A stretch of DNA of 64,000 nt from NCBI RefSeq assembly GCF_024580735.1, contig NZ_JANIJX010000003.1:144895-208894 (forward strand), written 5' to 3'. The stretch is from Brevibacterium moorei. Its GTDB lineage: Bacteria; Actinomycetota; Actinomycetes; Actinomycetales; Brevibacteriaceae. Each line of letters opens with the position of its first letter. The first letter of the stretch is position 1. Below, one piece after another: positions 1 through 7,912 of this stretch. A program made the position numbers and the translations under genes. The notes under the pieces were generated by a model, which was given only the letters and a program-made list of their open reading frames with translations, did not search any database and was not told where the DNA came from.

Positions 1-93
1 AGCCGGAACGCCGGCCGCCAGAAGGCGGAGGTCGCCAAGCCCCCGCACGTGCATGCCGGTCACCAGTGGGCGCGCAAGACAGAAACGAAGTGA
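1..93 (+). CDS. C-terminal end of an unidentified phage gene (partial)
   Basis: The frame starting at base 1 is open for 30 codons and ends at TGA (91-93). The peptide is basic and ends in KTETK. A Shine-Dalgarno sequence for the next gene follows, so this fits the tail of an upstream early prophage gene in the same operon. The family cannot be recognised from so little sequence. Confidence 0.4.
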   Translation, partial: SRNAGRQKAEVAKPPHVHAGHQWARKTETK

Positions 94-146
94 GCCCCCA
101 CCTACGGCAATAGGCGAGGGCTCTGACCTCCAGGAAGGAGATCGAG

Positions 147-971
147 ATGAACGAGCTGAACATCTTCAACTACCAGGGTACCGAAGTGCGGACGGTCCTG
201 ATCGACGGCGGACCGTGGTTCGTCCTCGCGGACCTCATCCGGGTTCTCGGGCTCAAGCAGTACCGACAGGACCGATTGGGTGACGACATGATTCAGAATC
301 ACCCCATTGCCGACACCCTGGGGCGGCTGCAGAGCACGGCAGTCGTTTCCGAAGCGGGAATGTACGAGGTCGTCATCCGGTCGGATAAGCCGGAAGCGGC
401 GGTCTTCCGACGCTGGATCACTTCGGAGGTCCTGCCTTCGATCCGCAAGACCGGCAGCTACGGGACCGGTGCGCCGGCGCTGGATGATCAGCAGATCGTA
501 GCCCGGGCGCTGCAGATCACCACAGCGCAGATCGCCGAGTTGGAGCAGACGGTCGAGCAGCAGGCCCCAATCGTCGCCTACCACGAGCGGTATGTGGCGG
601 AGTCCGACGACATCATCACGATCGAGAATTTCGCAGGCCAGTACCAGACGACTGGCCCGCGGGTCCGTGAGCTCCTCGATCAGAGGCGGTTGGCCACACG
701 CAAGAAGGTCGGTAGTCACTGGTCCCGCAAGGAAAACCGCATGGTCGAGGACTTCGAGTGGCGGGCGCGGCAGGGCCAGCGGTCGTCCGAGTGGTTTGAC
801 CTGAGACCCCAGCACAATGCGCCGCGCCTGCACAACGGCCAGGTCCGACAGACGTTGTACGTCCGCCAGTACTACGCGCCCGACCTCGCCGGGCGCCTCG
901 GCCTGGTTAAGTCCACCGCGGTAGAGGTACAGGCCGAGATGCAGTTGGGAGGCCCCGATGCCGACGCGTGA
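147..971 (+). CDS. Phage antirepressor with BRO-N and KilAC-type domains
   Basis: 274 aa. Residues about 1-110 resemble the BRO family N-terminal domain (phrases such as WFVLADLIRVLGL, FRRWITSEVLPSIRKTGSY). Residues about 120-240 resemble the KilAC DNA-binding domain of phage antirepressors (QQAPIVAYHERYVAE, then a helix-turn-helix stretch FAGQYQTTGPRVRELLDQRRL). Such proteins relieve repressor control in temperate phages or act as early DNA-binding regulators. An AGGAAGGAG ribosome site sits 6-7 bases before ATG 147. Its place at the left of the early operon fits a switch or early-regulation role. Family call is from motif recognition; the exact target is unknown. Confidence 0.85.
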   Translation: MNELNIFNYQGTEVRTVLIDGGPWFVLADLIRVLGLKQYRQDRLGDDMIQNHPIADTLGRLQSTAVVSEAGMYEVVIRSDKPEAAVFRRWITSEVLPSIRKTGSYGTGAPALDDQQIVARALQITTAQIAELEQTVEQQAPIVAYHERYVAESDDIITIENFAGQYQTTGPRVRELLDQRRLATRKKVGSHWSRKENRMVEDFEWRARQGQRSSEWFDLRPQHNAPRLHNGQVRQTLYVRQYYAPDLAGRLGLVKSTAVEVQAEMQLGGPDADA

Positions 972-1164
972 TGAGGCGATTGCCGGCGCCGGGCAGATCC
1001 TGGCCCGCGGGCTGGTGCGCACCTACATGGAGGGCACGGTCGCGGAGGCCGCGGCTCGCGCGTACACGCCGGGCGGCCCGCCCCTGGCTGAGCTGGAGGC
1101 CCGGATCGCGGCACTCCGCGCCGGGGCCCTCCCCACCACAATCCCCGCGGCTGCTGCCGCATAA
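958..1164 (+). CDS. Small hypothetical prophage protein
   Basis: 68 aa, alanine-rich and probably helical. It starts inside the end of the antirepressor gene (14-base overlap) with TTGGGAGG upstream of ATG, which argues for translational coupling. No recognisable family. Confidence 0.55.
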   Translation: MPTRDEAIAGAGQILARGLVRTYMEGTVAEAAARAYTPGGPPLAELEARIAALRAGALPTTIPAAAAA

Positions 1165-1195
1165 CCCCACACCCATTACCCGATAGGAGACCCCC

Positions 1196-1450
1196 ATGGA
1201 ATCGCTGCTGAATCAGATGCTCAACGACGCCCAGACCGAACAGGCTGCCCAAGCCAGAGCCCGACGTCGGATGCGCGCGAAGCACGAGAGGCGCCGTTTC
1301 TTCCTCCTGTACACGCCCCCGGCCCTCGCCCTCTCGGCCGGCTACCTGGTCGCGGTCGTCCACGACAACGTCAGCGGCCAGATGGGCGCCCTGGCTGGCG
1401 TGGCGATCCTCGCCCTGGCCGCCCTGCTCATCGAGGACCGGTGCCACTGA
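1196..1450 (+). CDS. Small membrane protein, prophage early region
   Basis: 84 aa. A charged, arginine-rich N-terminal half (residues 1-37) is followed by two hydrophobic segments (about 38-56 and 62-78), consistent with a two-pass inner-membrane protein. An AGGAG site precedes ATG 1196. The next gene is coupled through TGATG. Function unknown; small early membrane proteins of temperate phages are sometimes exclusion factors, but nothing here shows that. Confidence 0.55.
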   Translation: MESLLNQMLNDAQTEQAAQARARRRMRAKHERRRFFLLYTPPALALSAGYLVAVVHDNVSGQMGALAGVAILALAALLIEDRCH

Positions 1451-1851
1451 TGACACCGAGGATCACGATCCGCCGAGCCCGCCCGGGCCAGTGGGAGGCC
1501 CGCCACGACACGGCCGGCACCATCGCCCTGACCATCACCCACCAGGCAGCCCTGGCCGCCGTCGACGTCTGGACCTGGGGCCGCCCCGAGTACCGCGCCG
1601 ATCGACAGCCCCGCATGATCAGGTGGCACCGAAACGACCCGTGCCAGGTTCGTCCAATTCTCGATGAGAGGATTCTGGCCCTGCCCAGCGAGGACGCGCC
1701 AGACACCACGGTCTACGTCACCCCGACCAAGGTGGCCCCATGCTTCGGCGTGGCTACCTTCCAAGCCATCGGGAGCCTGCGGAACCTGTTCATGCCTCCG
1801 CTGACTCAGGATGACGTGGCCCTCGTCCCGCCGATGGAGGCGCCATGCTGA
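1450..1851 (+). CDS. Hypothetical prophage protein
   Basis: 133 aa from ATG 1450, which overlaps the stop of the gene before (TGATG). An in-frame GTG at 1441 is an alternative start; the purine-rich GAGGA at 1433-1437 is too close for one and far for the other, so the start is undecided. Soluble, no recognised domain. Confidence 0.5.
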   Translation: MTPRITIRRARPGQWEARHDTAGTIALTITHQAALAAVDVWTWGRPEYRADRQPRMIRWHRNDPCQVRPILDERILALPSEDAPDTTVYVTPTKVAPCFGVATFQAIGSLRNLFMPPLTQDDVALVPPMEAPC

Positions 1852-2198
1852 TCGAAGAACTCAACGCCAGCGACGACCGGTTCACGCCGGGGGAGAAGTG
1901 CGAAGTCGAGCACCGCGACGAGTGCTACCACCTCGCCCGCCCAGCGGTCCTCACCCAGACGGTGCCCCTGCGCGGCACCCCGCGTGAGCAGTTCGAGGCC
2001 CGCCTCGTCCGGATCCGCAACAACCACGTGACCGTCCACCACATCGACAAGGCAGCGCTCACGATCACCCTGATCAACAGCACCGGCGGCCACGAACGAC
2101 TCATCTACCGCCCCCGCTCACCACACCCGGCACCGCGCTCGCTGACCCCGATCCCGATCTACCCGCAGGCCCCGGCCAGGAAGGACGGCACCCGATGA
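1845..2198 (+). CDS. Hypothetical prophage protein
   Basis: 117 aa with a good GGAGG site six bases before ATG 1845, overlapping the previous gene by seven bases. The central part is beta-rich by eye and the C-terminus is proline-rich. It shares the phrase pattern TxREQFExRLxRIxN with the next gene (TAKEQFLNRLSQLSR), suggesting that the two are diverged paralogues. No known function. Confidence 0.55.
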   Translation: MLIEELNASDDRFTPGEKCEVEHRDECYHLARPAVLTQTVPLRGTPREQFEARLVRIRNNHVTVHHIDKAALTITLINSTGGHERLIYRPRSPHPAPRSLTPIPIYPQAPARKDGTR

Positions 2199-2530
2199 CC
2201 TCCTACACAATCACGCCTGACGCGCGGTGCCTGGTGCACACGACGATCACGCACACGGAGACCACCCCGCCGGTGGCCGAGGGGTTCGAGCAGGTCCGAC
2301 CGGGAACGGCAAAGGAGCAGTTCCTCAACCGGCTGAGCCAGCTCAGCCGCTCCCCGGTGGGCATCCGCAATGTCAAGGGCAACCATTCGACGCTCACGAT
2401 CACCTACCTGCAGGGCTCCGTGGAGTCGGGGTTCCCGCGGTGGCGCCCGGTCGAAGAGAAGTTCCACAAGCTGACCACCCGGCCCAGACGGGCCGATGAC
2501 GACGAAGAGGAGATGCACCATGCAGCCTGA
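2195..2530 (+). CDS. Hypothetical prophage protein, likely paralogue of its upstream neighbour
   Basis: 111 aa, ATGA overlap with the gene before. The segments AKEQFLNRLSQL, GIRNVKGNHSTLTITYLQGS and the C-terminal YRPRS/WRPVE region line up with matching segments of the upstream 117-aa protein, so a tandem duplication followed by divergence is likely. Function unknown. Confidence 0.55.
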   Translation: MTSYTITPDARCLVHTTITHTETTPPVAEGFEQVRPGTAKEQFLNRLSQLSRSPVGIRNVKGNHSTLTITYLQGSVESGFPRWRPVEEKFHKLTTRPRRADDDEEEMHHAA

Positions 2531-3122
2531 AATCAACCCGCAGGCAGAACCCGAGCAGCAGCATGACGAGGCCCGGGCCCGCAAGCATCGGCGCGAGGAT
2601 CATGCACGCGAGTACCGGCGGGGCCGCTGGTTCATGGCCATCGCCGGGGTCATCGCCGTGGTGTGTGGCCTGACTGCCGTGATCACCTCCGGCTTCCGGC
2701 TGGCAGCGAGAGGTGGTGAGCCCGGGGACATGGTGGCGCTGGTCGTCTCCGCGGTGATCCTGACCGCCGCGATGCTCATCGTCGGGGGCGGGTGGACGTC
2801 GCACGCACTGACGTACCGGCATGCTCTGGACATGGACCGGGCCGGCCACTTGGTGGGGTCCGCGGCGGCGGAGATCTTCGACCTGCGCATGCAGCTCGAC
2901 GCGGTCCGCCGTGGCTATGAGGCGGCCGCCCCGGCACACCAGATCGAGCCGGAGAAGATCCGGAACCGTATGGCGATCGCCTACGTCAGTCAGGGCGGTG
3001 ACATCAACGATTCGGACACGTCGGTGCGGTATGTGGCCGGGTTCAACGGGGACACGGGCCAGCAGGACCCGACCGCCGGCACGTTCTTCCACGTGCATGT
3101 CCCGACTGGGGAGGCTGCCTGA
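2520..3122 (+). CDS. Hypothetical membrane protein, prophage early region
   Basis: 200 aa. ATG 2520 was chosen because GAAGAGGAG lies just upstream; an earlier in-frame ATG at 2496 lacks a good site. A charged N-terminus (1-37) is followed by two hydrophobic helices (about 38-60 and 73-95) and a soluble C-terminal domain of about 100 residues. It overlaps the stop of the previous gene by 11 bases and touches the ssb start (TGATGG). Function unknown. Confidence 0.55.
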   Translation: MQPEINPQAEPEQQHDEARARKHRREDHAREYRRGRWFMAIAGVIAVVCGLTAVITSGFRLAARGGEPGDMVALVVSAVILTAAMLIVGGGWTSHALTYRHALDMDRAGHLVGSAAAEIFDLRMQLDAVRRGYEAAAPAHQIEPEKIRNRMAIAYVSQGGDINDSDTSVRYVAGFNGDTGQQDPTAGTFFHVHVPTGEAA

Positions 3123-3697
3123 TGGCCGGGGAAACGATCATCACGCTGGTTGGCAACCTCACGGCCGATCCGGATCTGCGTTTCACCCCGAACGGTGCCG
3201 CGGTCGCGAACTTCACGGTGGCCTCGACGCCGCGCACGTTCGACCGTCGCAGCAACGAGTTCAAGGACGGCGAGACCATGTTCCTCCGGTGCGCCGCGTG
3301 GCGCGATATGGCGGAGAACGTGGCAAGTTCCTTGTCCCGCGGGACGCGCGTGGTCGTGCAGGGACGCCTGCGCACCCGCTCGTTCGAGACGAAGGAGGGC
3401 GAGAACCGCACGGTATTCGAGCTCGACGTCGACGAGGTCGGTCCCAGCCTGCGCTATGCCACCGCGAATGTGCAGCGTAATGCCCGGCCGGACCAGCGCG
3501 CTCAGGCCGATCAGCGTGGTTACGGTGGCGGGTCGGATTGGGGTCGGGCGCCGCAGGGCGACCCGCAGAACGTCCACGGTGCTGGCACGGGTACCGGGCA
3601 GACGACCGACGACCCCTGGGCCTCCGCCGCACCTGGTGGTGGCGCTGATTGGAGTCAGCAGCCCGCCCCGGCCGATAACGGCGAACCACCCTTCTAG
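3122..3697 (+). CDS. ssb: Single-stranded DNA-binding protein (phage)
   Basis: 191 aa. Residues about 5-108 form the SSB OB-fold ([52 protein letters not shown]). A glycine/glutamine-rich disordered linker follows, and the extreme C-terminus GEPPF resembles the acidic DDIPF-type tip that recruits DNA metabolism proteins. SSB coats single-stranded DNA during replication, recombination and repair. Length and layout are normal for the family. It overlaps the upstream gene by one base and lies in the early operon with nuclease and HNH genes, so it probably serves phage replication. Confidence 0.95.
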   Translation: MAGETIITLVGNLTADPDLRFTPNGAAVANFTVASTPRTFDRRSNEFKDGETMFLRCAAWRDMAENVASSLSRGTRVVVQGRLRTRSFETKEGENRTVFELDVDEVGPSLRYATANVQRNARPDQRAQADQRGYGGGSDWGRAPQGDPQNVHGAGTGTGQTTDDPWASAAPGGGADWSQQPAPADNGEPPF

Positions 3698-3717
3698 CCC
3701 TGAAAGGGGAACCCATC

Positions 3718-3966
3718 ATGCTCAAGACCACCTTTACCTTCACCGCGGGGGTCCTGGTCACACTCGCCGGCCTCGTCGTGGCGGGCCTCATCCTTGAGGC
3801 CCGCGACCAGCCAGCCCCACTGCCGGACGTCGACGAGGACGTCGACGAGCCCATCCCCGAAGACGACGAGGAGGAGGACGAACCGGCATACGGCTTTGTG
3901 GAGATCGACGAAGACTGGTTCGGCCCCCACCACCTCCCGGGCTGGATGAACGACACCAACATCTGA
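3718..3966 (+). CDS. Small single-pass membrane protein with acidic tail
   Basis: 82 aa. One N-terminal hydrophobic segment (residues about 5-25) is followed by a strongly acidic stretch (DEDVDEPIPEDDEEEDEP) and an aromatic C-terminus. GAAAGGGGA precedes ATG 3718. No known family. Confidence 0.55.
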   Translation: MLKTTFTFTAGVLVTLAGLVVAGLILEARDQPAPLPDVDEDVDEPIPEDDEEEDEPAYGFVEIDEDWFGPHHLPGWMNDTNI

Positions 3967-3999
3967 CCCGCCCGCACCCATCCCGAAAGGCCCCACACC

Positions 4000-4326
4000 A
4001 TGAGACTCAAGACGAAACTCCGTCACTTGCCGTACCGCCCGTTCCCCGTCCGCTCCCGGTACACGCCGAAGTCCGCCCGCCGGTTCCGCAAGTACATCAA
4101 CGCGCAGAACCGCCGCGCCGGCCGCGCCCTGGCCGACCTGCGCCGCGCCCACGGGATCTCCCACCAGGAACTCGCCGCCTGGACCGTCTCCCCGAAGCTC
4201 ACGCAGCAGGACATCCACCGGGTTGAGACCGGTGTCGGAACGACCCTCGACTACGAGGTCTATGACGGGTTCCTCGCCGCGTACATCGACATGAGCCCCG
4301 CCGGCCGCGCCTGGGTTCGCAGGTGA
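4000..4326 (+). CDS. Probable helix-turn-helix (XRE-like) DNA-binding protein
   Basis: 108 aa. The basic N-terminus leads into a helix-turn-helix of Cro/CI type (LADLRRAHGISHQELAAWT, TQQDIHRVETGVG at about residues 45-78). XRE proteins bind operator DNA as dimers. GAAAGG upstream of ATG 4000. Because it sits deep in the early operon it is more likely an accessory regulator than the main repressor, which I would expect to the left of the window. Confidence 0.6.
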   Translation: MRLKTKLRHLPYRPFPVRSRYTPKSARRFRKYINAQNRRAGRALADLRRAHGISHQELAAWTVSPKLTQQDIHRVETGVGTTLDYEVYDGFLAAYIDMSPAGRAWVRR

Positions 4327-4332
4327 CCAGCC

Positions 4333-4755
4333 ATGTGGCAGCAGACCCCACTCCTGATGGCCCTGCCCGGCGGCCGGGAGTTCGACCTGCCGCCGCGGTG
4401 GGACGGCCGGCGGGTGGCGTGGTCGCCCTGGGAGACGGTCAACCTCGGCTCCCTGGCCTGGCACGGCGACCCGACGTGCTGCACGGCCTGCGGCGTCATC
4501 GACGAGCAGTACCAGGTCACCGCGTTTGGAACGATCCACCCGAACCCGGGCGAGACCACCACAGAGCAGGCTCTCCGGCGCACCCGGTCCGGCCGGCTCT
4601 ACACGGTCGACGTCCGGCGCCCAGCCCGCCCACTCAAGGACCTGTGCGCCACCCGCTGCCGCCACTGCGGCCACGACAGCATCTACCAGCGCTCGACCGA
4701 CACCGCCTGGGACCTCGACGACACCGACTACACCGCAGAAGGGAGCACAGCGTGA
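4333..4755 (+). CDS. Hypothetical protein with two Cys pairs
   Basis: 140 aa. CCTAC (about residues 49-53) and CRHCGH (about residues 112-117) could form a zinc site. Many early actinophage proteins carry such zinc-ribbon pairs. Its TGA overlaps the GTG start of the next gene (GTGA). Function unknown. Confidence 0.55.
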   Translation: MWQQTPLLMALPGGREFDLPPRWDGRRVAWSPWETVNLGSLAWHGDPTCCTACGVIDEQYQVTAFGTIHPNPGETTTEQALRRTRSGRLYTVDVRRPARPLKDLCATRCRHCGHDSIYQRSTDTAWDLDDTDYTAEGSTA

Positions 4756-5159
4756 CCACCGCCGCACCGCAGACCGGGGACCTGTTCGACCTGCTGGACG
4801 ACAACGACCGACCTGCCGAAGAATTCATCTACCTCGGCCTTGGGCTCCCGGACGCTGAATTCCGGGAGCAGTTCACCGTGGCCGTGGGCCCGCTCAAGGG
4901 AAAGAGAATCTGGCGCGATCGAAGATTCGGAGATCCGGAAGGGACCCGATACGGCATCGACCTAGAGACTCACGACCGCCAATGGTGGCACCAGTACCTG
5001 AGCGACGGGAAGTGGATCTTCAGCTGGGAGATGGAAGCCACCTGTCCAGCATGCGGGCAGAAATGGCGGCGCATCTACTCGCCGAACTTCACTCAGGAAG
5101 CCCACTGCCCAGCAGCAGCCGAACGCCCAGACCGACCGGTCAAAGGCTGGCAGCCATGA
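4752..5159 (+). CDS. Hypothetical prophage protein with zinc-ribbon-like Cys pair
   Basis: 135 aa from GTG 4752, chosen because it overlaps the previous stop as GTGA; the frame is open further upstream but that part lies under the preceding gene. A CPACG pair near residue 100 and a further Cys downstream suggest a metal site. The next gene starts in an ATGA overlap. No function assigned. Confidence 0.55.
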   Translation: MTTAAPQTGDLFDLLDDNDRPAEEFIYLGLGLPDAEFREQFTVAVGPLKGKRIWRDRRFGDPEGTRYGIDLETHDRQWWHQYLSDGKWIFSWEMEATCPACGQKWRRIYSPNFTQEAHCPAAAERPDRPVKGWQP

Positions 5160-5332
5160 CCGCGCACCCGCCCGGCGACAAGTTCTCACGATGCCAGCTA
5201 TGCCAAGTCACCTGGCACTCATGCAAGATCCTCACCCGTGACCGCGGCCGCCCCTGCTGCCCCAACTGCAACCACAACCCACCAGACGACGATACGGGCA
5301 GCACGCAGAAGAAGGAGGAAGTGAATGAGTGA
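5156..5332 (+). CDS. 58-aa zinc-finger-like protein
   Basis: Starts at ATG 5156 in an ATGA overlap with its neighbour. Four cysteines arranged as CQLC and CCPNC plus a histidine suggest a small treble-clef or ribbon zinc finger. It overlaps the following gene by eight bases. Function unknown. Confidence 0.5.
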   Translation: MTAHPPGDKFSRCQLCQVTWHSCKILTRDRGRPCCPNCNHNPPDDDTGSTQKKEEVNE

Positions 5333-5552
5333 CCAGCCGATGCCCGGCCATGAGGACTGTCCCCACGACCTCACCGAGGAGCAGTCCATGAACGGCGCCT
5401 ATCAGCGCGTCTACCGAGTCTGCGAACACGAGCACCTAGAACCGGTACACGCGGCGACCCCGTTCGATCTGATCGACCCGGAGGCCGGCCCGATCGTCGC
5501 CGACCACTGCAAGTGCTGCAACCGAATCATCACACGAGAGGAATACCGATGA
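5325..5552 (+). CDS. Small hypothetical protein, Cys/His-rich
   Basis: 75 aa. AAGGAGGAAG immediately precedes ATG 5325. Contains CPHD, CEHEH and CKCC, possibly metal-binding. ATGA overlap with the next gene. Unknown function. Confidence 0.55.
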   Translation: MSDQPMPGHEDCPHDLTEEQSMNGAYQRVYRVCEHEHLEPVHAATPFDLIDPEAGPIVADHCKCCNRIITREEYR

Positions 5553-5896
5553 AACACCAGACAATAGAAAGCTTCCTTGACGCCGCGCATAGCGACCAGC
5601 TGCTGATGCGATCCGGAGGTGAAGTCTGGCTGGCCTGGGAGACCGAGGAAGGGGAATGGTTCGCGGCCCGCCCCCGGAACGAGGACGACCCGGTCATAGT
5701 CACTGGCGACCGGTGGCGCCCATGTGGCCCGACCCTGGTCGAAGACCTGAAATTCCCCATAGAGGTCGTAGAGGCCACTGCCGCGTTCAACGCCCAGCGG
5801 GCCATCAACGATCTGAACCGGCGCACGAAGGAAGCAGAGAAGGCCTACTCGGACGCCGGGTGGGCGAGGCACATGGACCGCCAGGGAGGCGCGTGA
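5549..5896 (+). CDS. Hypothetical prophage protein
   Basis: 115 aa from ATG 5549, preceded by AGAGGAATACCG and overlapping the previous stop as ATGA. Soluble, acidic, no recognisable domain. Confidence 0.5.
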   Translation: MKHQTIESFLDAAHSDQLLMRSGGEVWLAWETEEGEWFAARPRNEDDPVIVTGDRWRPCGPTLVEDLKFPIEVVEATAAFNAQRAINDLNRRTKEAEKAYSDAGWARHMDRQGGA

Positions 5897-6189
5897 TGCC
5901 TGATCTGATCGCGGAGACGCTGGCCCGGCATCAGGCGGCGATGGTGCATGAGGCTGGGCCGGATATAGCGATGGCATGCGAATGTGACGACACCTACCGG
6001 ACCTACCGCCAACATGCCGCCCACCAGGCGGAAGCCGTGCGTGCCGCGCTGCTGGGAGACGAGGCCGTGGAGATGGCCGCAGATGCCGCCGCAACTCATA
6101 CCGCGATGCTCGGACGTACCTGGAGAAGTGCGGAGAACATGGCCCGGGCCGTCCTGACAGCCGTCACGACGAAGGAGGAAGAGGAATGA
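5896..6189 (+). CDS. Hypothetical helical prophage protein
   Basis: 97 aa starting at ATG 5896 in a TGATG junction with GGGAGGCG upstream. Rich in alanine, glutamate and histidine; likely all-helical. The earlier in-frame codons lie under the neighbouring gene. Unknown function. Confidence 0.5.
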   Translation: MPDLIAETLARHQAAMVHEAGPDIAMACECDDTYRTYRQHAAHQAEAVRAALLGDEAVEMAADAAATHTAMLGRTWRSAENMARAVLTAVTTKEEEE

Positions 6190-6410
6190 GCTGGACAAGT
6201 CCACTGCCAGGGAACCCATACGTACCAGGGCCGGAGGCCTCAATGTCGGCTGACCAAGGGAAGTTCCAGGCGCTCATGGCCCAGGCATACGAGACGCGGA
6301 CGGCGACGCTGGTGGCCTATCTGGCGATGGTCAACGACCCGGACCGAGACCCGACGCCGGGCGAGATCGCCCTGGAACAGACGGTCGCACAGCGATTGGG
6401 GATCGAGTGA
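6186..6410 (+). CDS. Small hypothetical prophage protein
   Basis: 74 aa; AAGGAGGAAGAGG upstream of ATG 6186 and ATGA overlap with the gene before. No recognised family. Confidence 0.5.
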   Translation: MSWTSPLPGNPYVPGPEASMSADQGKFQALMAQAYETRTATLVAYLAMVNDPDRDPTPGEIALEQTVAQRLGIE

Positions 6411-6805
6411 TGAGCGAAAAGGAGACGCTTAAGGGCTACTTGGCAGAGCGCCACCGGATCGCAGCCGCGGCCACACCAGGTGAGTGGAAAGCCGACGTCG
6501 ATGGAGAATTTGGAATCCTGCCGGGCATCATCCCAGACGACACTCACTACGGGGTCGGGAGCGCGGCGGACATCAGAGCCATCGCAGATGCACGCGCAGC
6601 GCTCCCACACCTCCTGACGGCCCTGGAAGGCGTGCTGCAGGTGCACCAGCCGATTGAAGCCGTCGACGAGCTGGGGCGGACGAAGCGCCCGATCCGCGTC
6701 TGCGCCGGGTGCGGGACGGATTCGGGACAGTGGCAGCTCTACCCCTGCCGCACTGTGCGCCCGATCTGCGCGGCCCTGGGGGTGGACCCAAATGAGCGGA
6801 GCTGA
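6410..6805 (+). CDS. Hypothetical prophage protein
   Basis: 131 aa from ATG 6410 (TGATG junction); the codon before, GTG 6407, is an alternative. The phrases TPGEWKAD and ADIRAIADARAALPHLLTAL are typical of a family of small actinophage early proteins seen next to nucleic-acid genes, but I know no function. A CxGC motif is near residue 100. Confidence 0.55.
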   Translation: MSEKETLKGYLAERHRIAAAATPGEWKADVDGEFGILPGIIPDDTHYGVGSAADIRAIADARAALPHLLTALEGVLQVHQPIEAVDELGRTKRPIRVCAGCGTDSGQWQLYPCRTVRPICAALGVDPNERS

Positions 6806-7094
6806 AGCGCGTATCGCGGTCTATGACCCGAACCGAGGCCAATGGATCATCGCAGAAGGCCACTTGGCCGGCGATGGGATGACGATCACCCACGGATACG
6901 AAACGCCTGACCTTATGACACGACTAGGCACAACAATGCCCCGCAGTGCTCGCACCACGATCAGCCTGACCATCGAGGTCCCGGTCTACTGGATCGTCAC
7001 CGACGAGTACATGCGCCACTACCGGCCCGCCGCGGCAGATGACCCGCAGCTCGACCGGTCCCGCCAGATCAACAGAGGAGACGACCACCAATGA
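6792..7094 (+). CDS. Hypothetical prophage protein
   Basis: 100 aa from ATG 6792, inside the end of the preceding gene (14-base overlap) with GGGGGTGGA upstream. Contains a beta-rich central segment. Unknown function. Confidence 0.5.
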   Translation: MSGAEARIAVYDPNRGQWIIAEGHLAGDGMTITHGYETPDLMTRLGTTMPRSARTTISLTIEVPVYWIVTDEYMRHYRPAAADDPQLDRSRQINRGDDHQ

Positions 7095-7306
7095 CTCGTC
7101 CCAAGAAGACCGCTGCGTTCGCAGCTGCTCTCGTCCTCGCTGCCGTAGCCCTAGGCGGATGCGCAGGCCACGCGGAGAGCGGAAAGGGCCGCCTGACCTC
7201 GGACACGGTGAAGCTCAAGGACGGAAGGTCCATCGAGTGCATCTATCTGGACGACGTCAATCGCCAGGGCCAGGGCGGTATCTCCTGCGATTGGAGCGCG
7301 CAGTGA
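7091..7306 (+). CDS. Small predicted lipoprotein
   Basis: 71 aa with a lysine-bearing N-terminus, a hydrophobic core and the lipobox ALGGC (Cys24), so the mature form would be a 48-residue surface lipoprotein anchored by diacylglycerol. ATGA overlap upstream and GTGA overlap downstream place it in the early operon. Short phage lipoproteins can block superinfecting DNA; that role is only an inference here. Confidence 0.6.
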   Translation: MTRPKKTAAFAAALVLAAVALGGCAGHAESGKGRLTSDTVKLKDGRSIECIYLDDVNRQGQGGISCDWSAQ

Positions 7307-7470
7307 AGATCAGCCTGACCCTGGGCCTGTCCATCACACGCGCCCAGCCCCAGCCCGGCCCAACTCCGGAGCCTCTGCGCGAGGTCGACATGGGCGCCTA
7401 CCTGGAGAACGCCGGACACCGGCCGGTCGGTTTCCACGCCCCACTGCACACGGAGGAGGACGACGAATGA
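7303..7470 (+). CDS. 55-aa hypothetical protein
   Basis: Starts at GTG 7303 in a GTGA overlap and ends in an ATGA overlap with the next gene, so it is almost certainly translated with its neighbours. No recognisable features. Confidence 0.45.
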   Translation: MKISLTLGLSITRAQPQPGPTPEPLREVDMGAYLENAGHRPVGFHAPLHTEEDDE

Positions 7471-7820
7471 CAACGATCATCCTGGGCGACGGCAAGACGA
7501 TCGACGAGTCCAGCGGCGTCTACAAGCCGCTGCGGCAGGTCGTGAACCTGGCCCAGGCCTACTACGAGCGGCCTGACCGCAGTCCGGTATCGCTCTACCT
7601 GCACTGTCGCCTCCGCACGGCTTGGGCACACTACGCCCTGGCCGACACGTCGAAAGCCCAGATCGTTTACGGCCGCGACAGCACCGACCAGACCCGAATC
7701 GACGTGATCTGGATGGTCGAGTGGCGCGACGAGATCAAGCTCGCCGAGGTCATCGAACCAACCCTGAACCTGCCTCGGGCCGTCGACGTCTACCCGTGGA
7801 TGAACAGGCCCACCACCTAA
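7467..7820 (+). CDS. Hypothetical prophage protein
   Basis: 117 aa, ATG 7467 with GGAGGAGGACG upstream. Soluble; no recognised domain. Ends about 90 bases before the next gene, one of the few gaps in this operon. Confidence 0.55.
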   Translation: MTTIILGDGKTIDESSGVYKPLRQVVNLAQAYYERPDRSPVSLYLHCRLRTAWAHYALADTSKAQIVYGRDSTDQTRIDVIWMVEWRDEIKLAEVIEPTLNLPRAVDVYPWMNRPTT

Positions 7821-7912
7821 CAGCACGCGCCCACCCACAACGGTGCCGGCAAGTCCCCACGGCCTGCCGGCACCCACCCCTACCGCACACCACCGCAAAG
7901 GACACGAACCGC

